From contig CAAECW010000094.1 in the NCBI GenBank assembly GCA_900754445.1, forward strand, positions 1-21,027: 21,027 nt of DNA, read 5' to 3'. The first letter of the stretch is position 1, and every line of letters begins with the position of its first letter. Under the pieces are notes generated by a model. That model was given only the letters and a program-made list of their open reading frames with translations. It was not told the origin of the DNA and did not search any database. The stretch comes from an uncultured Collinsella sp. (GTDB taxonomy: Bacteria; Actinomycetota; Coriobacteriia; Coriobacteriales; Coriobacteriaceae). Shown here piece by piece: positions 1 through 6,757 of this stretch. Both the position numbers and the translations under genes were made by a program.

Positions 1-171
1 CCTCAGCCCGATCCGCAGGTCACCAAGCCCGCACCCGAGACGAGCGCCCGTCGCGATAAGCCCGCTGGCAAGACCAAGGCCATCGAGCGCCATCGCCCCG
101 GCCGCGTGCGCATGGGCCTGGGTCTGATCGGCCTGGGTCTTAAGACGCTCATTACCGGCAAGACGAAATAG
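1..171 (+). CDS. C-terminal 56 residues of an unidentified protein (5' truncated by window)
   Basis: Frame 1 is open from the first base to a TAG at 169-171. The visible part is rich in Pro, Lys and Arg (for example KPAPETSARRDKPAGK), then RHRPGRVRMGLGLIGLG and the end TLITGKTK. The Gly/Leu-rich stretch could be a short membrane-associated segment, but it is too short and too close to the C terminus to be sure. GC-rich third positions and a strong terminator 24 nt past the stop support a real gene. I do not recognise the family and assign no function. Confidence 0.6.
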   Translation, partial: PQPDPQVTKPAPETSARRDKPAGKTKAIERHRPGRVRMGLGLIGLGLKTLITGKTK

Positions 172-194
172 TCGTTTGTAGAAGCAGTTTGTAG

Positions 195-240
195 AAGCGC
201 CCCACATTTGAGGAAAGCCTCGGATACGGGGCGCTTTTCC
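195..240 (+). terminator. Intrinsic terminator of the upstream gene
   Basis: The arms AAGCGCCCC (195-203) and GGGGCGCTT (228-236) are perfectly complementary over 9 bp, with a 24-nt loop. TTTTCC follows. It sits 24 nt after the stop of the partial gene and before the methyltransferase, so the two are separate units. Confidence 0.8.
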
Positions 241-284
241 CTGCTACCATGGTGCGAACAACAACGCGAATGACAGGCAGGAAT

Positions 285-1598
285 ATGAAGCTCACTATAG
301 AATCGATGACCTACGGCGCCGACGGGCTGGCGCACGCCGACAACGGCAAGGCCGTCTTTGTGCAGGGTGCCGTGGCAGGCGACACCGTCGAGGCCGAGGT
401 CGTACAGGACGGCAAGTCATTCATGCGCGCCCGCACCACCGAGATTCTGGAGCCAAGCCCCAATCGCATTCAGCCTCCCTGCCCCTTCGTGGGCATCTGC
501 GGCGGCTGCTCGTGGGGCAATCTCTCACGCACGGCACAGCTCGCCGCCAAGGAGCAAAACCTGCGCTCCACGCTCGAGCGCATCGGCAAGTTCGCTCCTG
601 AGCTGGCAGATGAGTTGGTACAGCCCATCTGCCACACCAAGGACGACTGGGGCTACCGCAATAAAATCGAGCTCGAACCGACCGTCGTCAACGGTCGCGT
701 GCGCCTTGGCATGCACGGTGTCGACCCCAGCAAAATCGTGACCGTCGATATGTGTCCGCTGTTCGATAAGCGCTTCCCGAAGGCACTCAAATCGGTCGTC
801 GGCGCACTCAACTATCTAAGCGGCAGCCATGACTTGGGGCTCGAACGCGTGGGCATTCGCGCATCGCGCCGCACCAAGGCACTCGAGGTCGCACTCTGGA
901 CGCCCACAGGCTCTTTTCCGCGCTCGCAGGTCTCCCGCGTGCTGGCGGACGCCGCTCATCCTACGAGCATCGTACGCGTGATGAGCAAGGGCGAAAAGAA
1001 GGCCCGCCGTGTCTCCAAGGTCGAAATGCTCGCCGGAGAGGGCTCATGGACCGAGAATATCGCCGAGGATCAGATGCGCTTGTCTGCCCCGTCTTTTTTC
1101 CAGGTCAACACCAAGGGTGCCGAGATTTTGATCGATCTTGTCATGGAAGCGCTCGACCCGCAGGAAGACGAGCTTGCCGTGGACCTGTACTGCGGTGCCG
1201 GCACCTTTACCCTGCCGCTCGCCCGCCGCTGCGACTTTGTCGCTGCCGTCGAGGCCTACGGCCCCGCCGTGCGCGATCTACGCCGTAACCTGGAAATCAA
1301 CAAGCTTGATAACGTCGACGTCATTGGCGGAGACGCGGTGCGCGAGTTCCCCGACCAGGATGCCGACATCTTGGTGGTCGACCCGCCGCGCGCAGGCCTC
1401 GCCCCCGAGGCGATCGGCCTTATCGCCAGCACGAGTGCCCGCGATGTCGCCTACGTGAGCTGCGACCCGGCCACCCTGGCGCGCGATCTCAAACGCTTTG
1501 TCGAAGAAGGCACCTTCTCCCCCGTAAAGATCACGCCAGTCGACCTGTTCCCACAAACCTTCCACTGCGAGACCGTCGTCCACCTTAGGCGCAACTAG
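285..1598 (+). CDS. rlmD: 23S rRNA (uracil-C5)-methyltransferase, RlmD/RlmCD family
   Basis: SAM-dependent enzyme that makes 5-methyluridine in 23S rRNA (U1939 in RlmD; U747 and U1939 in Gram-positive RlmCD). I place the start at 285 (437 aa) because the TRAM-type RNA-binding domain begins there (MKLTIESMTYGADGL) and GGCAGG lies just upstream; the in-frame ATG at 249 would add 12 atypical residues. Four cysteines fit a [4Fe-4S] site: C66, C72 and C75 (CPFVGICGGC) and C157 (VDMCPLF). FFQVN (271-275), the SAM loop DLYCGAGTF (300-308), DPPRAGL (366-372), the catalytic Cys in VSCDP (C393) and the general base Glu in FHCET (E429) are all present. It looks intact. Which uridine it modifies cannot be told from sequence alone. 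Confidence 0.9.
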   Translation: MKLTIESMTYGADGLAHADNGKAVFVQGAVAGDTVEAEVVQDGKSFMRARTTEILEPSPNRIQPPCPFVGICGGCSWGNLSRTAQLAAKEQNLRSTLERIGKFAPELADELVQPICHTKDDWGYRNKIELEPTVVNGRVRLGMHGVDPSKIVTVDMCPLFDKRFPKALKSVVGALNYLSGSHDLGLERVGIRASRRTKALEVALWTPTGSFPRSQVSRVLADAAHPTSIVRVMSKGEKKARRVSKVEMLAGEGSWTENIAEDQMRLSAPSFFQVNTKGAEILIDLVMEALDPQEDELAVDLYCGAGTFTLPLARRCDFVAAVEAYGPAVRDLRRNLEINKLDNVDVIGGDAVREFPDQDADILVVDPPRAGLAPEAIGLIASTSARDVAYVSCDPATLARDLKRFVEEGTFSPVKITPVDLFPQTFHCETVVHLRRN

Positions 1599-1638
1599 CC
1601 GCTTAATCATTGCTCAGAAAATCATTGGGAAATCGAGC

Positions 1639-1667
1639 GTGGCAAGCGGAGGTCTTCGGGGTATAAG
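1639..1667 (+). promoter_or_regulatory. Candidate sigma-70 type promoter for the DJ-1/Maf pair
   Basis: GTGGCA (1639-1644, 4 of 6 to TTGACA) and TATAAG (1662-1667, 5 of 6 to TATAAT) are 17 bp apart. The -10 box is 36 nt before the DJ-1 start. It lies in the 105-nt gap after the methyltransferase. Confidence 0.5.
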
Positions 1668-1703
1668 ACGGCTAATTGTATGCCGCCTATGAAAGGAACC
1701 CTC

Positions 1704-2246
1704 ATGCCCAGCGTTGCCGTTCTCGCCGCCGATGGCTTTGAAACTATTGAATGCTTGACCATGGTCGATGTCATGCGTCGCGGCGGCGTGCGTGCCACGC
1801 TCGTCTCGATCATGCCCACGCGCGAGGTCGTAAGCTCGCTGCAGATCCCCGTGACCTGCGATGCGCTCTTTGATGAGATCAACTTTGACGAGTACGACTG
1901 CGTCGTGCTGCCCGGCGGCCTGCCCGGTGCCACCAACCTGCGCGCAGATCAGCGCGTCTGCGACGTGGTCTGCGAGTTCGCCGCAACCAAGCACGTCGCC
2001 GCCATCTGCGCCGCCCCGTTTATCCTGGGCGAGCTCGACCTGCTCGAGGGGCGCCATGCCACGTGCTTCCCTGGCTTTGAGAAAAGCTTCCCCGAAGGCG
2101 CCTATACCGGCGAGAAGGTCACGCAAGACGGCAACATCATCACTGCCAGCGGCATGGCACAGTCCCTCCCCTTTGCATTGGAGCTGCTGCGCACGCTCGC
2201 CGGCGACAAGGCCGTCGAGAAGGTCGCCGAGGGCATCCAACTATGA
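1704..2246 (+). CDS. DJ-1/PfpI family protein
   Basis: 180-aa single-domain protein of the DJ-1/ThiJ/PfpI superfamily, whose members include glyoxalase-like, deglycase-like and redox-sensing proteins. The ATG at 1704 is chosen because GAAAGGA lies just upstream and the first beta strand (MPSVAVLAADGFETIE) starts there. The nucleophile-elbow cysteine is C102 in VAAICAAP, matching DJ-1 C106. E16 matches DJ-1 E18, and the following VDVMRRGGV is strikingly DJ-1-like. The stop overlaps the Maf start (ATGA), so the two are translationally coupled. Biochemical activity is not settled for the family; a role in protein or metabolite repair is only an inference. Confidence 0.88.
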   Translation: MPSVAVLAADGFETIECLTMVDVMRRGGVRATLVSIMPTREVVSSLQIPVTCDALFDEINFDEYDCVVLPGGLPGATNLRADQRVCDVVCEFAATKHVAAICAAPFILGELDLLEGRHATCFPGFEKSFPEGAYTGEKVTQDGNIITASGMAQSLPFALELLRTLAGDKAVEKVAEGIQL

Positions 2247-2824
2247 TTTTGGCTTCGCAATCGCCGCGCCGCATAGAGCTGATGCGCGAGGCAGGCTACT
2301 ACATTCGCGTGATTCCCGCGGATATCGACGAAACGCCCTTTGATGGCGAGGCCCCGCTCACGCTTGTCGAGCGCTTGGCACGCGCCAAGGCGGCTGCCGT
2401 TGCTGCCGAGCATGCCGAGCCCAATGAGCTAACGGTCGCGGCCGACACCATCGTCACCTTTGACGGCAAGATTCTGGGCAAGCCGGCAACCGAGGACGAG
2501 GCGCGCACTATGCTCCGTGAGCTTTCGGGCCGCACGCACCAGGTCGCAACCGGCGTCTGCATCGTTAAGGCAGGCGATACGGCCGCCCCGCATGCCGCCG
2601 AAAGCCTGTCCTTTGTCGATGTGACCGACGTGACGTTCTACGAGCTCACCGACGAGCAGATCGAGCACTACGTCGCCTCGGGTGAGCCCATGGACAAGGC
2701 CGGCGCCTACGGCATTCAGGGCACAGGAGGACGCATGCTCGTGCACGATATTTCGGGCGACTTCTATAACGTGGTGGGCCTACCCATCGCCCGCGTCGCG
2801 CGCGCGATTCAAAAACTCTCGTAA
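2243..2824 (+). CDS. maf: Maf-family nucleoside triphosphate pyrophosphatase (YhdE type)
   Basis: 193 aa. Maf proteins hydrolyse non-canonical or surplus nucleotides (dTTP, UTP and modified pyrimidine NTPs in the YhdE branch) to the monophosphate and PPi, as house-cleaning enzymes. Seen here: the N-terminal phosphate-binding motif LASQSPRR (3-10), a catalytic Asp in AADTIV (D69), GKP (79-81), ELSGRTHQV (93-101), and the late KAGAYGIQG followed by SGDFYNVVGLP. Its ATG overlaps the stop of the DJ-1 gene by 4 nt, so it needs no separate strong ribosome site. Assignment to the dTTP/UTP subgroup is by overall resemblance. Confidence 0.92.
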   Translation: MILASQSPRRIELMREAGYYIRVIPADIDETPFDGEAPLTLVERLARAKAAAVAAEHAEPNELTVAADTIVTFDGKILGKPATEDEARTMLRELSGRTHQVATGVCIVKAGDTAAPHAAESLSFVDVTDVTFYELTDEQIEHYVASGEPMDKAGAYGIQGTGGRMLVHDISGDFYNVVGLPIARVARAIQKLS

Positions 2825-2855
2825 TTGCATCTGGCGCTGGGTATCCCCCGGCGCC

Positions 2856-2861
2856 TACAAT
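2856..2861 (+). promoter_or_regulatory. Possible -10 element before the P1 peptidase
   Basis: TACAAT lies in the 101-nt gap between maf and the peptidase gene. No convincing -35 is found at 16-18 bp. A GC-rich imperfect hairpin (GGCGC 2833-2837 with GCGCC near 2851-2855) precedes it and could be a weak maf terminator. Confidence 0.25.
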
Positions 2862-2925
2862 TTTGGCGTACCGTACGGATCCCGACCGGGCACAAGGCGC
2901 GGCGGAAAACCGATAGGAGTTAAAC

Positions 2926-3927
2926 ATGGATACACTGCTCGAGGCCATTGACGTCTGCGATGTCGATGGCTTTTGCTATGGCAACTATACGGACGAGGAG
3001 GCCGGCACCGGTTGCACCGTAATCGTGGCACCCGAGGGCGCCACCGGCGGCGTTGACGTTCGCGGCGGTGCTCCAGCATCGCGCGAAACCGACCTGCTGC
3101 GACCCGAGAACACCGTCGACAAGGTCCACGCCGTCTGCCTTTCGGGTGGATCGGCCTTTGGCCTCGAGGCTGCAAGCGGCGTCGCTCGCGAGCTTGAGAG
3201 CCGCGGCATCGGCCTTCCCGTCGGCCCCACGCAGGTGCCTATCGTGTGCTCCAGCTGTATCTTCGACCTCGCCTTTGGTAACCCCACCGTGCGCCCCGAC
3301 ATTGAGGCCGGCATCGCCGCCGTGCGCGAAGCACTCGACCACACCCCCACCAAGCTCGAACAGGGCAACGTAGGCGCCGGCACGGGCGCTACCGTGGGTA
3401 AGCTCATGGGGCCTGCCACCTGCATGAAGGCCGGCCTTGGAGCTGCCGCCGTGGCACTCGGCCCCATCAAGGTGGGCGCCGTGGTCTCGGTCAACGCCTG
3501 CGGCAACGTTGTCGACCCCTTCACCGGCGAGTGGGTCGCCGGCATGCGCGCCGCAGCCGATAGCGACCAGATCGTCGACATGGAACTCGCAGCCTTTGCC
3601 GCCGCCGGATCCATGCAGATGCCGCTCGACCGCACCAACACCACCATCAGCTGCATCGTCACCAACGTGGAACTCACTAAGGCACAAGCCACCAAGGTCT
3701 CCCAGATGGCCGCAGACGCCTACGCACACGCCATCCGCCCCACACACACCACCAACGACGGCGACACCATCTACACCCTCGCCAGCGGCAAACTGGGCGC
3801 CCAGGCAAGCGCCGCCGTTCCCCTAGACCTACTGGGCATGCTCGCCGTAAGGGCCCTACAGACCGCCATCGTAAACGGAGCCAAAACCGCCAAAACCTCC
3901 CACGGCATCCCCGGCGCCGCGAAGTAG
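2926..3927 (+). CDS. P1 family peptidase (DmpA/NylC-like aminopeptidase)
   Basis: 333 aa. Members of the P1 (DmpA) family are made as a precursor that cleaves itself, giving two chains; the new N-terminal Ser or Thr is the nucleophile for aminopeptidase, beta-peptidase or amide hydrolysis. The start at 2926 has TAGGAG about 6 nt upstream. Seen: the family motifs CLSGGSAFGLEAA (71-83), GNVGAGTGATVGK (148-159) and AVVSVNACGNVVDP (185-198), then DRTNTTISCIVTN (235-247). By analogy with NylC (Asn-Thr cleavage) the bond cut is N238-T239. No signal peptide, so probably cytoplasmic. A long hairpin (3940-4064) starts 12 nt after the stop and probably ends the transcript. Substrate cannot be predicted. 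Confidence 0.88.
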   Translation: MDTLLEAIDVCDVDGFCYGNYTDEEAGTGCTVIVAPEGATGGVDVRGGAPASRETDLLRPENTVDKVHAVCLSGGSAFGLEAASGVARELESRGIGLPVGPTQVPIVCSSCIFDLAFGNPTVRPDIEAGIAAVREALDHTPTKLEQGNVGAGTGATVGKLMGPATCMKAGLGAAAVALGPIKVGAVVSVNACGNVVDPFTGEWVAGMRAAADSDQIVDMELAAFAAAGSMQMPLDRTNTTISCIVTNVELTKAQATKVSQMAADAYAHAIRPTHTTNDGDTIYTLASGKLGAQASAAVPLDLLGMLAVRALQTAIVNGAKTAKTSHGIPGAAK

Positions 3928-3939
3928 CCTAACCTGACC

Positions 3940-4064
3940 GGTTGCCCGGTGGGGCTTGGCTATGTTTGCTGCTCTACAGTCCTGGCTCGCACGAAGAGCA
4001 CATTAAGTGCTCTTCGGCTCGTGCGGAACTCGCGACAAACATAACCAAGCCCCACCGGGCAACC
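3940..4064. repeat. Nested long hairpin 1 (29-bp arms around a conserved core)
   Basis: The outer arms 3940-3968 and 4036-4064 are complementary at 28 of 29 positions. They read GGTTGCCCGGTGGGGC and onward, with one C/A mismatch at 3960. Between them lies a 55-nt core (3976-4030), itself a hairpin: CGAAGAGCAC (3992-4001), loop ATTAA, GTGCTCTTCG (4007-4016), with CGCACG/CGTGCG outside it. The core recurs, inverted and with compensated base changes, in hairpin 2 (4184-4237), while the arms do not. It starts 12 nt after the peptidase stop, so it may also terminate transcription, although no U-tract is evident. Confidence 0.85.
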
Positions 4065-4093
4065 TACCAACCAGATTCTTTTCAGCCCAGGCC

Positions 4094-4132
4094 CCTGTGT
4101 ACCGCGCGTCGAAGATCTTCAAATTCAAATAA
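4094..4132 (+). pseudogene. Apparent remnant of the 3' end of a GT2 glycosyltransferase gene
   Basis: On the + strand the codons from 4094 to the TAA at 4130-4132 read PVYRASKIFKFK-stop. The intact glycosyltransferase on the other strand ends LGLYRLASKIFKFN-stop. The two share the 17-nt string AAGATCTTCAAATTCAA (4112-4128 here, inverted at the true gene end) in the same codon frame and at the same distance from the stop. I read this as the last codons of a lost or rearranged paralogue facing the intact gene across hairpin 2. Nothing recognisable remains upstream, because hairpin 1 ends at 4064. The match is short, so chance or gene conversion is possible. Confidence 0.5.
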
Positions 4133-4157
4133 ACTGACAATCGATTCTTATAGCAGA

Positions 4158-4267
4158 GGCCCCTTGGCCTTTAGTTTGATACAAGTTCCGCACGAGCCGG
4201 AAAGCACTTAATGTGCTTTCCGTGCGAGCAGGACTGTTCGCAGTAGCAAACTAAAGGCCAAGGGGCC
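4158..4267. repeat. Nested long hairpin 2 (21-bp arms around the same core, inverted)
   Basis: The outer arms 4158-4178 (GGCCCCTTGGCCTTTAGTTTG, quoted in part as GGCCCCTTGG and GCCTTTAGTTTG) and 4247-4267 are perfectly complementary over 21 bp. The core 4184-4237, read on the - strand, matches the hairpin 1 core on the + strand apart from a 1-nt gap and four substitutions. The four substitutions form two compensated pairs in the inner stem (CGAAGAGCAC/GTGCTCTTCG versus CGGAAAGCAC/GTGCTTTCCG). It lies between the remnant and the convergent end of the intact glycosyltransferase gene. Confidence 0.85.
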
Positions 4268-4299
4268 CAGTCAACCTATCAACAGCGATTACTCAGCAG

Positions 4300-5331
4300 C
4301 TAGTTGAATTTGAAGATCTTTGAGGCAAGACGGTATAGGCCGAGTGTGGTTTTGTCTCCGGCCCGTCCGCGCAGATTGGTGAAGAACCCGACCACGCCGT
4401 AGCGGGCACGACGATACATGCGCTCGTCGTAGGCCTTCAAATCATTCCACAGCATCTTTAGGCGCTCGTCGGCGCAATCTTCCTCGGAAAGCTTGGTGAG
4501 CACCGAGCAGATCGCCATCATCATGGTGAAATAGCCCATCATGTACGAGCGCAGACGCGACGACTCAACATCGCTGTACAGGTGGTACGACTCCATCATG
4601 ATGCGCGTCACACGGAACTGCTGGTCCAGACGCTTGACCATCGTGGCCTCGTTGACACTCTGGCCCTCGCGACCGATAAAGTAGCGATAGAGGTCGATGT
4701 CGGCGTAGTACATGGTCTTGCAACGCGGCAGCGGCACGTAGGCGTAGATGTTGTCCACATAGAACGTGTGCGGCGGCATGGGAAGGTTGGACTCGCGCAG
4801 CACATCCGTGCGATAGCACAGGCTGTGCATGAGTAGGTTCTGGTCCAGGCGGAAATGACCGATCTGATCCCAGGAAAAGATCTTTTTGCGCGGCAGGGCA
4901 AATTTGTAGCCAATAGCGGTATGCGTGCCCTCGTAAACCTTCTCGTACACGTAGTTCGAGATAAACAGGTCAACGCGCTGGTCACGCTCTTCAAAGCCAC
5001 GCAGAATCGACAGCATAGTCGAAAGAGCCGCAGCATCGAGCCAGTCATCCGAGTCGACGACCTTGTAGTAGGTGCCCTGTGCCTCGCGCAGACCCGAAAG
5101 GACGGCAATACCGTGGCCGCCGTTCTCCTGGTGCACCGCGCGAATGATACCGGGATAACGTGCCTCCCACTCGTCGGCCTTATCGGCCGTCTCGTCCTTG
5201 GAGCCGTCGTCCACTACGATAATCTCGATATCGGTGGCGTAATTGCTCCCCTCCAAGATGGAGGTGATGCAATGGTCCATGTCCTTGGCGGCGTTATACG
5301 AGGGAATACCGAATGTTATGACTTTATGCAT
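4300..5331 (-). CDS. GT2 family glycosyltransferase
   Basis: 343 aa from the ATG at 5331 (MHKVITFGIPSYN); an in-frame ATG at 5349 would add 6 residues. The chosen start overlaps the end of glf by 8 nt with no obvious Shine-Dalgarno, which fits translational coupling. GT-A fold features: the N-terminal strand ITFGIPSYN, the nucleotide-binding DDGS (41-44) and the metal-binding DSDDW (93-97, DxD type). No clear transmembrane helices, so probably a cytoplasmic, membrane-face enzyme. Coupling to UDP-galactopyranose mutase suggests it acts in a galactofuranose-containing polysaccharide, perhaps as the Galf transferase itself, but donor and acceptor are not shown by sequence. Its last codons are duplicated, inverted, at 4094-4132. 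Confidence 0.88.
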   Translation of the reverse strand: MHKVITFGIPSYNAAKDMDHCITSILEGSNYATDIEIIVVDDGSKDETADKADEWEARYPGIIRAVHQENGGHGIAVLSGLREAQGTYYKVVDSDDWLDAAALSTMLSILRGFEERDQRVDLFISNYVYEKVYEGTHTAIGYKFALPRKKIFSWDQIGHFRLDQNLLMHSLCYRTDVLRESNLPMPPHTFYVDNIYAYVPLPRCKTMYYADIDLYRYFIGREGQSVNEATMVKRLDQQFRVTRIMMESYHLYSDVESSRLRSYMMGYFTMMMAICSVLTKLSEEDCADERLKMLWNDLKAYDERMYRRARYGVVGFFTNLRGRAGDKTTLGLYRLASKIFKFN

Positions 5332-6526
5332 GGCAGGCGATAATCTCATCCGAAAGATCGAGGGCGGAATTGGTCACAGCGTCCATATCGTAGTAACGAT
5401 ACTCGGCCAGACGACCCACCGGGTGGAAGTTCGTCAGGTTCTGGACGCGCTCAAGATAGCGCTCATAGAGCTCACGGTTCTCGGGCTCAAGAATGGCGTA
5501 GTACGGCGTCTCGCCCGAGCCGGGCGTATAGGCCTTGGAATACTCCTTCATGATGGTGGTCTTGCCGGGCAGGATCTGACCGGTCATGTTCTTGAACTCG
5601 GTAATGCGCGTGTAGTCCTCGCTCGTGGTGTAGTTGACGGTGCCCACGGGCTGGAACTGGTCCATATCGAGCGTCTCGAACTTCATGTCGAGCGTGCGGT
5701 ACGGTAGCGCGCCCAGATCGAGATTGAACAGCTCATCGAGCGGACCGGTGTAGACGATCTCGCCACCATAGACCTTGCCGTCGATCTTGACGGTAGTCTC
5801 GTCGATTTCAAAGAGGTCACGGGCGTCCACGTCGCAGAACACGTCGATCAGGTCGTGGTCGAGCATGTGCTCAAAGAGCGCCGTGTAGCCCTCCTGCGGC
5901 ATGCCCTGGAAGGGAGCTTGCGGGAAGTAGCGGTCATCATCGCCCACAAAGACGGGAACGCGGCCGGTGATCGAGGGATCGATCTGATCGGGCGTCTGGC
6001 CCCACTGCTTCATGGTGTAATGCAAAAAGACGTTCTCGTAGACGTAATCGGCGACCTCGGCAAGATCCGGGTCGTTCTTCTTACGCAGCTCCATAATGGG
6101 CACCTTGACATCCTTGCCAAAGGTCTCCACGAGCTTCTGATACAGCTCCTCGCCGCGCTCGTCACCAAAGGCGAGCTTGAGACTCGCATGGTTGAAGGGC
6201 ACGGGCATAAGGGTACCGTTGATGTTGGCGAGCACCTTGTGCTGATAATCCGTCCACTTGGTAAAGCGCGACAGGAAATTGTGCACGCGCTCGTTAAAAG
6301 TGTGATAGATATGCGGACCGTACTCGTGGATCAGGATTCCGGCCTCGTCAGTGCAGTCATAGGCATTGCCCGCAATGTGGCTACGGCGCTCCAAAACGGC
6401 AACACGATAGCCGATGGTCTCGGCAAGACGGCGGGCGCAAACGGCACCGGCATATCCAGCACCGACGACAATCATGTCGTACGCGCCGGCGTTAAAGCCT
6501 TCAGGCAGGCCTGAGGTAATCTGCAT
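5324..6526 (-). CDS. glf: UDP-galactopyranose mutase
   Basis: 400 aa, normal for bacterial UGM. This FAD enzyme interconverts UDP-galactopyranose and UDP-galactofuranose, the donor for Galf in surface glycans. Seen: an N-terminal FAD dinucleotide-binding loop VVGAGYAGAVCARR (20-33) with the ribose-binding Glu in VLERR (E46), the family motif YGPHIYHT (69-76), FLHYTMKQWG in the middle, and AEYRYYDMDAVTN near the C terminus. Start at 6526 with AAGGAG 8 nt upstream on the - strand; about 14 residues precede the FAD fold, a slightly long N terminus. First gene of a two-gene unit with the overlapping glycosyltransferase. Confidence 0.95.
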   Translation of the reverse strand: MQITSGLPEGFNAGAYDMIVVGAGYAGAVCARRLAETIGYRVAVLERRSHIAGNAYDCTDEAGILIHEYGPHIYHTFNERVHNFLSRFTKWTDYQHKVLANINGTLMPVPFNHASLKLAFGDERGEELYQKLVETFGKDVKVPIMELRKKNDPDLAEVADYVYENVFLHYTMKQWGQTPDQIDPSITGRVPVFVGDDDRYFPQAPFQGMPQEGYTALFEHMLDHDLIDVFCDVDARDLFEIDETTVKIDGKVYGGEIVYTGPLDELFNLDLGALPYRTLDMKFETLDMDQFQPVGTVNYTTSEDYTRITEFKNMTGQILPGKTTIMKEYSKAYTPGSGETPYYAILEPENRELYERYLERVQNLTNFHPVGRLAEYRYYDMDAVTNSALDLSDEIIACHA

Positions 6527-6540
6527 CGATACTCCTTGTC

Positions 6541-6587
6541 AAAAGCCACGGGCTCGTTAGCTGGGCTTTTCTCGAACATTCTTCGAG
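6541..6587 (-). promoter_or_regulatory. Leader hairpins upstream of glf
   Basis: In the glf 5' leader (read on the - strand) there are two inverted repeats: CTCGAA/TTCGAG (6571-6576 and 6582-6587, 5-nt loop) and AAAAGCC/GGCTTTT (6541-6547 and 6564-6570). The second ends directly before the glf ribosome site and could influence initiation or early termination. This is only a structural observation. Confidence 0.3.
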
Positions 6588-6604
6588 ACATATTTATCAG
6601 AGCG

Positions 6605-6630
6605 ATTATAGCGCTAATGCGTCCTATAAT
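6605..6630. promoter_or_regulatory. Divergent -10 elements for glf (-) and pta (+)
   Basis: ATTATA at 6605-6610 is TATAAT on the - strand, and TATAAT is at 6625-6630 on the + strand. Together they form the inverted repeat ATTATAG...CTATAAT. Neither has a strong -35 at the ideal spacing. The two start regions would overlap, so glf and pta promoters may exclude each other. Confidence 0.5.
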
Positions 6631-6682
6631 GAGCTTGCCACACAAGGAAAGCTCAAGCACCGCGGCGTACATAATTGAAAGG

Positions 6683-6705
6683 TAAACCCGCTAGCAGCGG
6701 GTTTA
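6683..6705 (+). promoter_or_regulatory. Perfect 10-bp hairpin in the pta leader
   Basis: TAAACCCGCT (6683-6692), loop AGC, AGCGGGTTTA (6696-6705). It lies between the candidate pta promoter and the pta start and is followed by TTCG rather than a long U-run. It may be a weak leader terminator or a 5' stabilising structure. A hairpin with similar outer bases (AATAAACCC/GGGTTTATT) lies upstream of the second acetate kinase gene. Confidence 0.45.
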
Positions 6706-6757
6706 TTCGTGAACAGCCGGGTGCCTGGAGCTTAGCGAAACGCTTGTAAGGAGTAAC

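Noticed and set aside
3942..4211. 89-codon open frame spanning hairpins 1 and 2
   Set aside because: It runs through palindromic DNA, has no proper ribosome site and has low-complexity content. Only the short frame ending at 4132 has a recognisable relative.
3940..4267. CRISPR array or insertion-sequence ends
   Set aside because: Only two copies in inverted orientation, no regular spacers, no transposase gene and no target-site duplication between the units.
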